Of a stretch of DNA of 47,823 nt, positions 24,858-32,865 are shown piece after piece (positions within the stretch are counted from its first letter, which is position 1; each line of letters begins with the position of its first letter). The translations under genes were made by a program, and so were the position numbers. The notes beneath the pieces are model-generated. The model did no database searches. It was not told where the DNA came from and worked only from the letters and a program-made list of their open reading frames with translations. This stretch comes from Ardenticatenaceae bacterium (GTDB lineage Bacteria; Chloroflexota; Anaerolineae; Promineifilales; Promineifilaceae), in contig JACKBT010000035.1 of NCBI GenBank assembly GCA_020634415.1, positions 1 to 47,823 on the forward strand. Direction: 5' to 3'.

Positions 24858-25844
24858 TTACTCAAGCCGGACACGGGGGTCAATCCAGGCCAAAACCAAA
24901 TCCGTGATCAAGTTGCCAACAAGAAGCAAAAATACAATCATCACTAAGACTGTTCCTGCCATGAACATATCTTGAGTTGTGAGAGCTTGAATGTAGAGCG
25001 GTCCAATCGTGGGCAACCCAAGTACAACCTCAACCAAAATATTACCAGCCAGAATCGCTGGAAAAGCTTCGGTACCTAAAATAATAATCAAGGGGGTGAT
25101 GGCCATGCGTACAGCGTGTTTCCAGATGACCCTTCTGTTCTTCAAGCCACGAGCACGCGCTGCTTCGATAAATGGTTGCCCTAATGTATCTAGCAAGTTG
25201 CCCCGCATAATACGAATGGTGCCGGCCGTACCTGTAACCGCACCAATGAGTGCTGGAACCCAAAGATGCTTCAATAGATCCCACACCTTAGCCAGACTCC
25301 ACGGGGCATCTCGGAATTGTTGCGAGAACAGACCGACAACATCCTGATCGAGAATGACAATGGCAACGTATAATATCAGCAATGCTAATAGAAAACCGGG
25401 CACACCAATACCAATAAATGCTATAGTAGTTATGATTTGGTCACCAATAGAATATTGGTTTACGGCCGAATACACCCCCAGCGGTATTGCTATTAGCCAT
25501 GTAATAGTTAGCGTCGTCAACGACAAAATAATAGACAACGTCAGGCGCTGTCCAATCAATTCCCTAACAGGCCGTTCAAACTCGAAAGATATACCAAAAT
25601 CTCCCTGCACGAAATTAGAAATCCAGAGCCAATATTGTGTCAACATTGGTTCATCTAACCCATAACGTTCACGATACTGCTCAATGCGAGATATGGCACT
25701 TCGATCACCCCGTGCCTGCAATTCAGCTATCTTTTGATCCATGAAATCACCAGCCGGTAGATTGATGATAAGAAAGCTGATGAAAGAAACCAAAATCAGC
25801 ATGATGATGGCATAAAACACACGTCGGATGAGAAATGAAAGCAT
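24858..25844 (-). CDS. Opp/Dpp-type ABC transporter permease (OppB-like)
   Basis: The 328-aa protein has six predicted membrane helices. The N-terminal segment MLSFLIRRVFYAIIMLILVS is typical for OppB, as is the loop EAARARGLKNRRVIWKHAVR (EAA motif) and TIGPLYIQALTTQDMFM near the C-terminus. GGAGAACGAAGA precedes the ATG. Motif copies are limited to CGGCCG-containing sites near 25225 and 25463. Confidence 0.93.
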   Translation of the reverse strand: MLSFLIRRVFYAIIMLILVSFISFLIINLPAGDFMDQKIAELQARGDRSAISRIEQYRERYGLDEPMLTQYWLWISNFVQGDFGISFEFERPVRELIGQRLTLSIILSLTTLTITWLIAIPLGVYSAVNQYSIGDQIITTIAFIGIGVPGFLLALLILYVAIVILDQDVVGLFSQQFRDAPWSLAKVWDLLKHLWVPALIGAVTGTAGTIRIMRGNLLDTLGQPFIEAARARGLKNRRVIWKHAVRMAITPLIIILGTEAFPAILAGNILVEVVLGLPTIGPLYIQALTTQDMFMAGTVLVMIVFLLLVGNLITDLVLAWIDPRVRLE

Positions 25845-25905
25845 TCTTCGTTCTCCTTTCCCGCCAAACAGCGGATACTACTTACAACAACTTGCTGTGA
25901 GAGAA

Positions 25906-25953
25906 GATATAGAGGGAAACCCAACATTTTTTCACCAGGTTTCCCTCTATATC
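25906..25953. repeat. Perfect 16-bp stem-loop after the binding-protein gene
   Basis: GATATAGAGGGAAACC (25906-25921) and GGTTTCCCTCTATATC (25938-25953) pair fully around a 16-base loop. On the minus strand it lies 57 bases after the binding-protein stop and about 60 bases before the permease start. No clear T run follows. Such stems often stabilise the binding-protein mRNA and lower downstream expression. Confidence 0.8.
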
Positions 25954-26009
25954 ATGAAAGATTAGTCGAAGCGTGTTTGATCACACTTCTACTAATCCAT
26001 CATCAGACT

Positions 26010-28121
26010 TTACTCGCCACGCAGGTTAGCTTCCATCCAGAACTGTTCTGGGTGGAGATTGCCGGGGCTGCCAGGTGCCCAGGGGCCAAGGATAACGAGA
26101 TCCGGAATACCGTGGAAACCATTGCGGACAACGACAGGCATAGCCTGATCACCAGCACCACCGATGATGAAGGGGCCTTCATCAATCAAGATGCGGATGG
26201 CATCATACACAATCTGGTGACGTTCTTCGATATCGCGTGTAGCAATACCCTGGGTATACAGTTGTTGCAATTCATAAGCAAAGGTTGTGCCTGGTTGTGG
26301 TTCCCAACCGCGATCACCACCTGTCTCATAATATGCACCTTCCAACGGCCATGCACGAGCTTCAGAACCGCGCAATGGGAATATCCAGTCGGGGAAAGTC
26401 CAGATATCGAGTTCAGAGGCATGTGAATTGCGAATCATGAACAGACCTTCCGAATGTCGTAAGCTCCAGTCGGGTTGACCCATCAGATCGTTGATCAGGG
26501 TGTTAACACCTACTGCATTCAGGTTGGTGGCATAGGCTTCATTTGACAGAACCGGGATTACTTGACCACCCCAATCGCCTTGATCCATTACCAGGGTGAA
26601 AGGTTCGCCACTGGGCAGATCACGCCAACCATCACCGTCAGCGTCTACGAAACCAGCAGCATCGAATTTCTCCATAGCCAGTTCGGGATCAAACTCGCTA
26701 TAAGTATCGCGCCATTCTTCATAAACTGCCTGACCTTCCGCACTGGCAAAGTGCCACGCTTGGGGGCTGATGGTGAAGGCAGTGGGATAACCAATGCCAC
26801 CCCAAGCAACATCAATCAAACGTTCGCGATCGAGCGCATACGCCAAACCCTGGCGGAAGTCTTGGTTCTGAAGCAGAGCGCGGATTTCCTCACAGGTGTC
26901 GGGGTAGGTCTCGCAATCGTTGAAGTTCATGTTGATATTCCAAGCAGGCCAGCCACCAGCACCATTTACAGCACCAGGATGCAGGTAGTAGTCATTGGCT
27001 TCGGCTTGTTCCAACAGGAAAGGAATATTGGTGGGATCATCCGTACCACGGAAGCTGGCTTCGTACTTACCCTGAGCGACCTCTAACAGGCGAACCTCGT
27101 TATCGGGCAGCAAAACGACATCAATATAGTCAATATAGGGCAGTTGGTTGCCTTCCGTATCCACTTTCCAGTAATAAGGATTACGAGCCAAGGTGGTGCG
27201 TTCACCAGGAATGACGGTTTCTGGACACCAAGCATGAAGACAGGGATAACCTTCTACGTTCATCAACCAGTCGCCACCGTAAACGACGGCTTCCAGATCT
27301 TCATAGGTTTTACTGCTATCGTAATTGGGATCGTGGGGGGAGAGGAAATGCTTGGGACGGTACATCGGCAGCGACTCCCAGAAGCCCTGGGCCACGACAA
27401 AGTTAGCAATATAGTGTGGTTCATTCCACGTGAAGACCATGGTGTAGTCATCGGGGAAGGAGACATCCATTAACGAACCATCGGAATCACGACCCCAGAA
27501 GGGAGGTTGGACAACCGCGAAATCTTCGTTTGTTGCCAATTCCCACCAATAGGCCATGTCAACAGCTGGAATAAAGTCTACGCCATCAGACCATTTGACA
27601 CCTTGACGGAAATGCCATGTTAACTGCTTGCCATCTTCGGATATTTCCCAGCTCTTTACCAAACCTGGCTCATACCCAGTATAGTCCGGCTTCCAACGTA
27701 CGGGCGGATCGTAGACGATCATCTCGATGTTACCCATACCCTGCCACCATGTAGCGTTATGCCATGTGCCGCCATATTCGCCAACACCATCTACTGGGGT
27801 GACAACCTGGATGTCTTCTTTGACTGGAAGGCGTTCTTCAACCGGGGGCAAGTCCATGCCATCTAGCATAGGAGCTTGATTAAATTCTGAGGCTTCGGTA
27901 ACGACAGTGTCTTCACTAGAAGTTTCTTCTTCTTGTTGCACAATGCCACCACCAGCAGCTTCTTCCTCTTCTTCCATCTCCTCTTCTTCTGCGGGAGCTT
28001 CAGTTGCTTGTACTTCTTGTTCTTCGCCGCCAGTTTCTGTATCGGCATCGCCACCACTACAAGCAGCGAGCACAAACAATAACAAAACTAACAGCAATGA
28101 AATTAAGGTATGTTTTTTCAT
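26010..28121 (-). CDS. Opp-type extracellular solute-binding lipoprotein
   Basis: The 703-aa lipoprotein (lipobox VLAAC at Cys21) is the substrate receptor of the importer. A strongly acidic linker (about residues 28-75, with EEEEMEEEEE) precedes the SBP_bac_5-type domain: YEPGLVKSWEISEDGKQLTW, FRQGVKWSDGVDF and QDFRQGLAYALDRERLIDVA. It is longer than classical DppA (about 530 aa), as are the oligosaccharide-binding Opp homologues of Thermotogae. Aromatic residues are abundant (WHNATWWQGMG), which would suit sugar stacking. GGAGGAG precedes the ATG. Position between a GH65 phosphorylase and alpha-glucosidase genes argues for alpha-glucosides and not peptides. Confidence 0.9.
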   Translation of the reverse strand: MKKHTLISLLLVLLLFVLAACSGGDADTETGGEEQEVQATEAPAEEEEMEEEEEAAGGGIVQQEEETSSEDTVVTEASEFNQAPMLDGMDLPPVEERLPVKEDIQVVTPVDGVGEYGGTWHNATWWQGMGNIEMIVYDPPVRWKPDYTGYEPGLVKSWEISEDGKQLTWHFRQGVKWSDGVDFIPAVDMAYWWELATNEDFAVVQPPFWGRDSDGSLMDVSFPDDYTMVFTWNEPHYIANFVVAQGFWESLPMYRPKHFLSPHDPNYDSSKTYEDLEAVVYGGDWLMNVEGYPCLHAWCPETVIPGERTTLARNPYYWKVDTEGNQLPYIDYIDVVLLPDNEVRLLEVAQGKYEASFRGTDDPTNIPFLLEQAEANDYYLHPGAVNGAGGWPAWNINMNFNDCETYPDTCEEIRALLQNQDFRQGLAYALDRERLIDVAWGGIGYPTAFTISPQAWHFASAEGQAVYEEWRDTYSEFDPELAMEKFDAAGFVDADGDGWRDLPSGEPFTLVMDQGDWGGQVIPVLSNEAYATNLNAVGVNTLINDLMGQPDWSLRHSEGLFMIRNSHASELDIWTFPDWIFPLRGSEARAWPLEGAYYETGGDRGWEPQPGTTFAYELQQLYTQGIATRDIEERHQIVYDAIRILIDEGPFIIGGAGDQAMPVVVRNGFHGIPDLVILGPWAPGSPGNLHPEQFWMEANLRGE

Positions 28122-28203
28122 TATATTGTTTCTCCTCCGAAACTAAGATTTTTTACAAAACTGTGGGATGTGGATAAATACTTTTTACTTCAATTATCTA
28201 TTT

Positions 28204-28214
28204 GGCCTCACCTC
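28204..28214 (-). other. Orphan Shine-Dalgarno-like AAGGAGGTGAG after the phosphorylase stop
   Basis: On the minus strand the stop codon of the fusion phosphorylase is followed at once by AAGGAGGTGAGG, a full anti-16S complement. No usable start codon with an open frame follows; the next real site, CGGAGGAG, serves the binding-protein gene about 85 bases downstream. Confidence 0.35.
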
Positions 28215-28215
28215 C

Positions 28216-31032
28216 TTAATGAGTTTGGATATCAATAACATATGGCTGACCATGTTGGTAAATTTTGAAGGCCAAACGCTGCCAATGAGCAGGCAAACAT
28301 GGTTTCAAGGTGTAGCCGTCTTCGTGGAGACGAAGGCCAGCAAACCCGAAAACAATTGCTTGCCATAAGCCACCAGCGGAGGCGGCGTGAATGCCGTCAC
28401 TGGCGTTGCCACGGATGTTGCGCAGGTCAGCACGGGCTGCGAGCATGAAATGCTCGTAAGCTTCTGGGGGGTTTTGCATTTCGCAGGCGGCCCAGGCATG
28501 GAAGCTAGGGCCTAATGAGGAACCATAACTATGGTCGGTTAGAGGCATGTAGGTATCCCAATTGACTTGCCAGGTTTTGTGATCAAATTGATCGCGAAAG
28601 AGGCATAAAAGCATGATGACATCTGCCTGTTTGATAACCTGATGTTGATTAGCTCCCTCTATGCCCAATATCTCTTGCATAGATTTGGTGCGCCCTTTAT
28701 AGTGAGGCCAATCTACCGATTGTAAAGCGAAGAAGTCGTCAAATTGGGTGAATAGTCCTACTTCGGTACTATGGGAGATGATAATATATTTTATGACATT
28801 ATGCCAATGATTAATGTCTGTGGCTTGAATGTTTAGAGATGTGGTGAGTTTTTGTTCTTTTTCTGGATGCTGTTGTTTTAGCCATTGCAAAATGTTTAGG
28901 GCTGTCTTCAGATGCCATTGGGCCATGTAGTTGGTGAAGGCGTTGTTGTCTATGTGTTCGTGGTATTCATCGGGGCCGATGACATCGCGGATGGCGTAGC
29001 GGGTGTTGCCTCGTTCGTCTGTTTCTGGTTCGGCACGGTCGCCCCAGAAGCGGGCGGTGTCGAGGATGATTTCGGCACCGTGGTGGAGCATGAAGTCGTC
29101 GTCGCCGGTGGTTTGCCAGTATTGGATGATGGCGTAGACGATATCGGCCGTTATATGCACCTCAATATCACCTGTCCAAATTCGTACCAGTTTTGTCTTG
29201 TCGGCGAAGTGGGGTACCCAGGTGGGGGTCACTTCGTCGCCAGTGGCGGCACTTTCCCAGGGGTATTGGGCACCGCGAAAACCATTGGCGGCTGCCTTGC
29301 GGCGAGCACCATCCAGAGTGTGGTAACGGTACATGAGCAGGTTGCGGGCGATATGGGGTTGGGTGTAGGTGAAGAAGGGGAGGATGAAGATTTCGGTATC
29401 CCAAAAGACGTGGCCACGATAGCCAAGCCCGCTCATCGTCTTGGCGCCAATGCTGACCCGATCATCGTGGCGGGGGGCGGCGATTTGCAGTTGAAAGAGG
29501 CTGAAGCGAATGCTGAGTTGGGCTTCGTGGTCGCCTTCAATGATGACATCGCAGTCGTGCCACATTTGCTGCCAGCCAGCGAGGTGGGCGGTTTTTAGGA
29601 TGTCGTAGGTGTGTTCGGCTAAAGCCTGGACTCCTGGTAGTTGGTGGTTTTGGTCGCGGCTGGTGGTGTAGTTGACGAGTTTGTCTAGCTGCCAGGTTTG
29701 GCCGGGTTGGAGGGGGTGGGTGGCGGTTAGTTGGGGATGGCCGGGGCAGTTTTGGCAGTGGGTGACGGCCGTTTCCGCTTGAAGTACGGCCGTTATTCCC
29801 AACTCAATCCCCGAATGGCGCGTGCGGCTGTGCAGCCAGATTGCGCCATTCTCCGCCTGCCCTTGCCCTAGATGCTGCCAGTGGAGCAGATCGCCATTGG
29901 CGATATGGCCGTTAATGCCGCTGTGGACAGTGACGGTGCAGGGCTGATTAACGGCCGTTACCAACACCCGCATCGCCCCCATATGCTCATCCGCATAACT
30001 GGCAAACCGCTCAAAAAAGAGATCGAGAACCGTGCCATTCGGTGCTTGCCACAACACATGCCGCTGCAATAGGCCCGTATACAGATCAAGTTGCCGGTCA
30101 AAGTGGAGAATCTCGCCCTGATCCAGGCGAAAATCATACCCATCAACCGCCAGGCGCAAATCCAGCCAGTTGGGCAGATTAGCCAGTTCGGTAAAGCTGA
30201 TGGGCATATCATCGAACACGCCATGGGCGAAGGTGAGGGCCGATTCGCCGGGATAGCCCTCCTCAAAGCTGCCGCGACTGCAAAAATAGCCGTTGCCGAT
30301 GGTGAAAATGGTCTCTTTGTGGTTTTGTGTTTGGGGATCGAAGCTGGCTTCGTGGACGATCCAATCGGGATTGGGGTTTACCGCCGTTTCCAACTCCTCT
30401 AAAGTAATTCCCTGCAAATGAAGCCGGTGGGCAAAACGGCCGCCAACGACTCCCGCAAAACGCTCGGCCGGCCCCAACGCCAGGGCACCCATGCCGGCCG
30501 CCAAAGCCGCCTCAATGCCAGCAGCGGCATCCTCCACCACCAGACAACGTGCGGCTGGCTGGCCCAATTGAGCGGCAGCAAACCGAAATAAATCTGGAGC
30601 CGGTTTGGGGCGGGCCACACTGTGCCCATCGGCCACAACCGCCAACCGTGAGGCGATGCCCAGCCGCGCCACCACCTCTGGCGCATTTTTGCTGGCCGAC
30701 GCTACGCCGTAGGGGATCTGCGCCTCATCCAAGAGCGCCAGCAAGTCCACTACACCCGGCAGTAAATCATCGGGTGAAATCTGGCCGAGCATGGCCTGGT
30801 AATAGCCATTTTTACGGGCCATCATCGCTTCCATTTGGTCTTCGCTGGCGGAACGGCCGTTCAAAATAAACAACAAAGATTCCCGCCGCGCTACCCCACG
30901 CAACTGCTCATTGGCCTCGCGGTCAAAGGGCAGCCCCTCTTCATCCGCCAGCCGCTTCCAGGCCAAATAGTGAAATTCGGCCGTGTCGGTGAGAACACCA
31001 TCTAGATCAAAAATAACTGCGCCAGGAAGCAT
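28216..31032 (-). CDS. Beta-phosphoglucomutase / GH65 disaccharide phosphorylase fusion
   Basis: The 938-aa protein joins two enzymes. Residues 1 to about 215 are a HAD-family beta-phosphoglucomutase: VIFDLDGVLTDTAEFHYLAW (nucleophile Asp), VASASKNAP, RPKPAPD and VVEDAAAGIEAA. Residues about 230-938 are a GH65 inverting phosphorylase with the catalytic Glu in IGPDEYHEHIDNNAFTN and the phosphate-pocket region near DGIHAASAGGLWQA. GH65 phosphorolysis of maltose, kojibiose, nigerose or trehalose releases beta-glucose 1-phosphate, which the HAD domain would turn into glucose 6-phosphate. ATG 31032 is preferred; a TTG at 31047 is possible. It directly follows the LacI gene. The exact disaccharide is not readable from sequence. 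Confidence 0.92.
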   Translation of the reverse strand: MLPGAVIFDLDGVLTDTAEFHYLAWKRLADEEGLPFDREANEQLRGVARRESLLFILNGRSASEDQMEAMMARKNGYYQAMLGQISPDDLLPGVVDLLALLDEAQIPYGVASASKNAPEVVARLGIASRLAVVADGHSVARPKPAPDLFRFAAAQLGQPAARCLVVEDAAAGIEAALAAGMGALALGPAERFAGVVGGRFAHRLHLQGITLEELETAVNPNPDWIVHEASFDPQTQNHKETIFTIGNGYFCSRGSFEEGYPGESALTFAHGVFDDMPISFTELANLPNWLDLRLAVDGYDFRLDQGEILHFDRQLDLYTGLLQRHVLWQAPNGTVLDLFFERFASYADEHMGAMRVLVTAVNQPCTVTVHSGINGHIANGDLLHWQHLGQGQAENGAIWLHSRTRHSGIELGITAVLQAETAVTHCQNCPGHPQLTATHPLQPGQTWQLDKLVNYTTSRDQNHQLPGVQALAEHTYDILKTAHLAGWQQMWHDCDVIIEGDHEAQLSIRFSLFQLQIAAPRHDDRVSIGAKTMSGLGYRGHVFWDTEIFILPFFTYTQPHIARNLLMYRYHTLDGARRKAAANGFRGAQYPWESAATGDEVTPTWVPHFADKTKLVRIWTGDIEVHITADIVYAIIQYWQTTGDDDFMLHHGAEIILDTARFWGDRAEPETDERGNTRYAIRDVIGPDEYHEHIDNNAFTNYMAQWHLKTALNILQWLKQQHPEKEQKLTTSLNIQATDINHWHNVIKYIIISHSTEVGLFTQFDDFFALQSVDWPHYKGRTKSMQEILGIEGANQHQVIKQADVIMLLCLFRDQFDHKTWQVNWDTYMPLTDHSYGSSLGPSFHAWAACEMQNPPEAYEHFMLAARADLRNIRGNASDGIHAASAGGLWQAIVFGFAGLRLHEDGYTLKPCLPAHWQRLAFKIYQHGQPYVIDIQTH

Positions 31033-31050
31033 AACGGTAGAAGTCAACTA

Positions 31051-32088
31051 TCAAACAACCTGATATTGACTCGATTCCCTTACAACCAACTTCGGTTTGA
31101 GCAAAACACCCGTTTGCTCAATCGGCTGACCGTGTATTTGTTGCAGCAACAACCTTACCACCCACTCGCCTACCAAATCTATCGGCTGACTCACACTGGT
31201 CAGTGAGGGATAAAGATAACGGGCGACAAAGCTGTCGTCATAACCGGTGAGGGCTATATCGCGGCCGACGACCAGATTGGCTTCTTTGGCGGCATAGATG
31301 GCCCCCATGGCAATCTGATCGCTGGCACAAATAACGGCCGTTGGCCGCCGCGACGACGGCAAAGCCAAAAAATGGCGAATGCCCACAACCCCCGTTTGGG
31401 GTGAATCCACATCCCGCACAATCCATTCGGGATCAATATCAATCCCGGCCGCCATCATCCCCTGCTGGTAGCCATCTTCACGGAATTTGCCCGTCAGGGC
31501 AAAATTTTCTATCCACGAAATAAAACCAATGCGGCGGTGTCCCTGTGCTGTTAAATGGGCCAGAACAGACTCGACACCGTAACGGCCGTCCACATCCACC
31601 CAACAAAAATCCCACTCCTGATTAGAGCGGCCAAAAGCCACAAAAGGAATCTTCTCTTCAATCAAATAAGCAATACGCGGATCATCTTGTGTCGTCCCCG
31701 ATACCACAAACCCATCCACCTTCTGCCGGGCAAATAGGTCCGCATAGGGCCGAATATTGTGGTCCCCCACCTCCCCCGAACTATTAAACACCGTCACAAA
31801 ATAGTTGTGCGCCTCCGCTGCCCCCGTCATACTGTGCAAAAACCACTCGTGAATAGGATGCCAATCACGAAAAGCATTGGTATGCCAGGCATAACCAATT
31901 TGGTTGCTAGCTTGGGTTCTCAAATTTTGGGCAGCAGCATTGGGACGATACTTGAGGTTCTGTATCACCTGGCGAATACGCTCTTCTGTTTCAGGAGTAA
32001 CCTGGGCTTTGCCGTTGATGACCTTAGACACCGTTTGGTAGCTAACGCCAGCCTCAGCTGCCACATCCTTCAAAGTGACCCGCGGCAT
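31051..32088 (-). CDS. LacI-family transcriptional regulator
   Basis: The ATG at 32088 (AGAGAGGAAT upstream) gives 345 aa beginning MPRVTLKDVAAEAGVSYQTV, the LacI helix-turn-helix with hinge RPNAAAQNLR. The ligand-binding domain of periplasmic-binding fold follows (DGFVVSGTTQDDPR, VICASDQIAMGAIYAAKE, LTGYDDSFVARYLYPSLTSV). It heads the operon and its own promoter is overlapped just downstream by a perfect palindromic operator, so autorepression and repression of the whole glucan operon with sugar induction is the likely mode. Upstream longer frames have no support. Confidence 0.93.
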   Translation of the reverse strand: MPRVTLKDVAAEAGVSYQTVSKVINGKAQVTPETEERIRQVIQNLKYRPNAAAQNLRTQASNQIGYAWHTNAFRDWHPIHEWFLHSMTGAAEAHNYFVTVFNSSGEVGDHNIRPYADLFARQKVDGFVVSGTTQDDPRIAYLIEEKIPFVAFGRSNQEWDFCWVDVDGRYGVESVLAHLTAQGHRRIGFISWIENFALTGKFREDGYQQGMMAAGIDIDPEWIVRDVDSPQTGVVGIRHFLALPSSRRPTAVICASDQIAMGAIYAAKEANLVVGRDIALTGYDDSFVARYLYPSLTSVSQPIDLVGEWVVRLLLQQIHGQPIEQTGVLLKPKLVVRESSQYQVV

Positions 32089-32122
32089 ATTCCTCTCTCT
32101 ACTGTTGTATCTCTCTCTACAA

Positions 32123-32142
32123 GAACGTTCGGGCGAACGTTC
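32123..32142. promoter_or_regulatory. LacI-type operator, perfect 20-bp palindrome
   Basis: GAACGTTCG-GG-CGAACGTTC has perfect 9-bp arms apart from the two central bases. It begins 5 bases after the -10 box of the LacI promoter and covers the expected transcription start. No second copy was seen in the window. Confidence 0.82.
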
Positions 32143-32147
32143 GTCAA

Positions 32148-32176
32148 AATATAGGCGCAAAAGCATACTCTGTCAA
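32148..32176 (-). promoter_or_regulatory. Sigma70 promoter of the LacI gene and glucan operon
   Basis: On the minus strand TTGACA (32171-32176) and TATATT (32148-32153) are separated by exactly 17 bases. It is the best promoter match in the window and directs transcription into the operator and the LacI gene. Confidence 0.82.
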
Positions 32177-32494
32177 ATATGTGAATTTTGGCACAATACC
32201 TCTTTGCCAATGGCCTTTAGGTTGAGTACCCGTAACTGTCCACCCTCCCGGAGGTTATCCCTCGAGGGACTGAATAATTACGAGTAACCTACAAAACTGA
32301 GATTGGAGATGAGGGATTGGCGATTGGGCTAATCTCCAATCGCCATTCTTCTGTAAGCCCTTGAATTCCCATTCCTTCGTGCAGATTGAAAACGCTTTAC
32401 TTCTTGCAGATTTCTCGCCCCTTTATAGGCTCTATGGTAGATTCTTGCCCTCATTTTTGCCTACCGGAAGCTTTTGGAAGTCACGGAGTAATGG
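32177..32494. other. Intergenic repeat-bearing segment
   Basis: No gene was seen. It holds a CCTCCCGGAGG palindrome at 32244-32254, a TCCCTCGAGGGA palindrome at 32258-32269, and a GATTGGAGAT/ATCTCCAATC hairpin at 32301-32341. The last 130 bases are unstructured and probably carried the leader of the gene remnant at 32495. Confidence 0.5.
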
Positions 32495-32572
32495 ATGAGC
32501 ATGTATATTCCCAAATCTGAATTCACCAACGTAGACCGCGCCCCCGATCCGCGCTTTTATGTACAGTTCCTA
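32495..32572 (+). pseudogene. N-terminal remnant of a protein gene, cut by a MITE-like element
   Basis: From the ATG at 32495 the frame reads MSMYIPKSEFTNVDRAPDPR then FYVQFL before entering the palindromic element. The pattern resembles the start of class I SAM methyltransferases common in Chloroflexota, but 26 residues are too few to be sure. No continuation was found after the element. Confidence 0.35.
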
Positions 32573-32677
32573 GCAGGCTGTCGGAAAAGTGGCCGTAGGC
32601 GCGGTATCTTTACCGCGTTCCCCGAGCGCGAAAGGGATTTCGCGGCTACAAATTGGGGTTCTCCGACAAACTGCTAG
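32570..32677. mobile_element. MITE-like 108-bp palindromic element
   Basis: Terminal inverted repeats CTAGCAGGCTGTCGGAAAA (left) and TTCTCCGACAAACTGCTAG (right) match at 16 of 19 positions. The interior holds two smaller hairpins, GCGGTATCTTTACCGC and GCGAAAGGGATTTCGC. There is no transposase gene. The size, termini and interruption of a reading frame fit a non-autonomous element. Confidence 0.65.
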
Positions 32678-32720
32678 ATCGGCAAAATGCCACCATGCCC
32701 AATGTTGTAGGTCTCGGCTT

Positions 32721-32830
32721 AAACCTCCCAGAAAGTTAGTCGTTACCGTATCTACTAAGCCTCTCTGGTGTGATCCTCCGGGAGGTTTATGCCAGGAGCA
32801 AACTTCTTGATGGAAACCTCCCGGAGGGTT
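32721..32830. repeat. CCTCCGGGAGG palindromic elements, one degenerate and one complete
   Basis: A decayed copy (AAACCTCCCAGAAAGTTAGT at 32721) precedes a full one: CCTCCGGGAGGTTT at 32775-32788 and AAACCTCCCGGAGGG at 32814-32828. The full copy closely matches the second element near 16.7 kb, including the trailing GTTAGT. Confidence 0.75.
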
Positions 32831-32865
32831 AGTAGTTACTCGTTACCTTAATTCAGGAAAAACCA

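Noticed and set aside
26010..28121. Oligopeptide-binding protein (true peptide uptake)
   Set aside because: Operon context is entirely alpha-glucan metabolism with a LacI regulator; peptide specificity is less likely, though not excluded by sequence.
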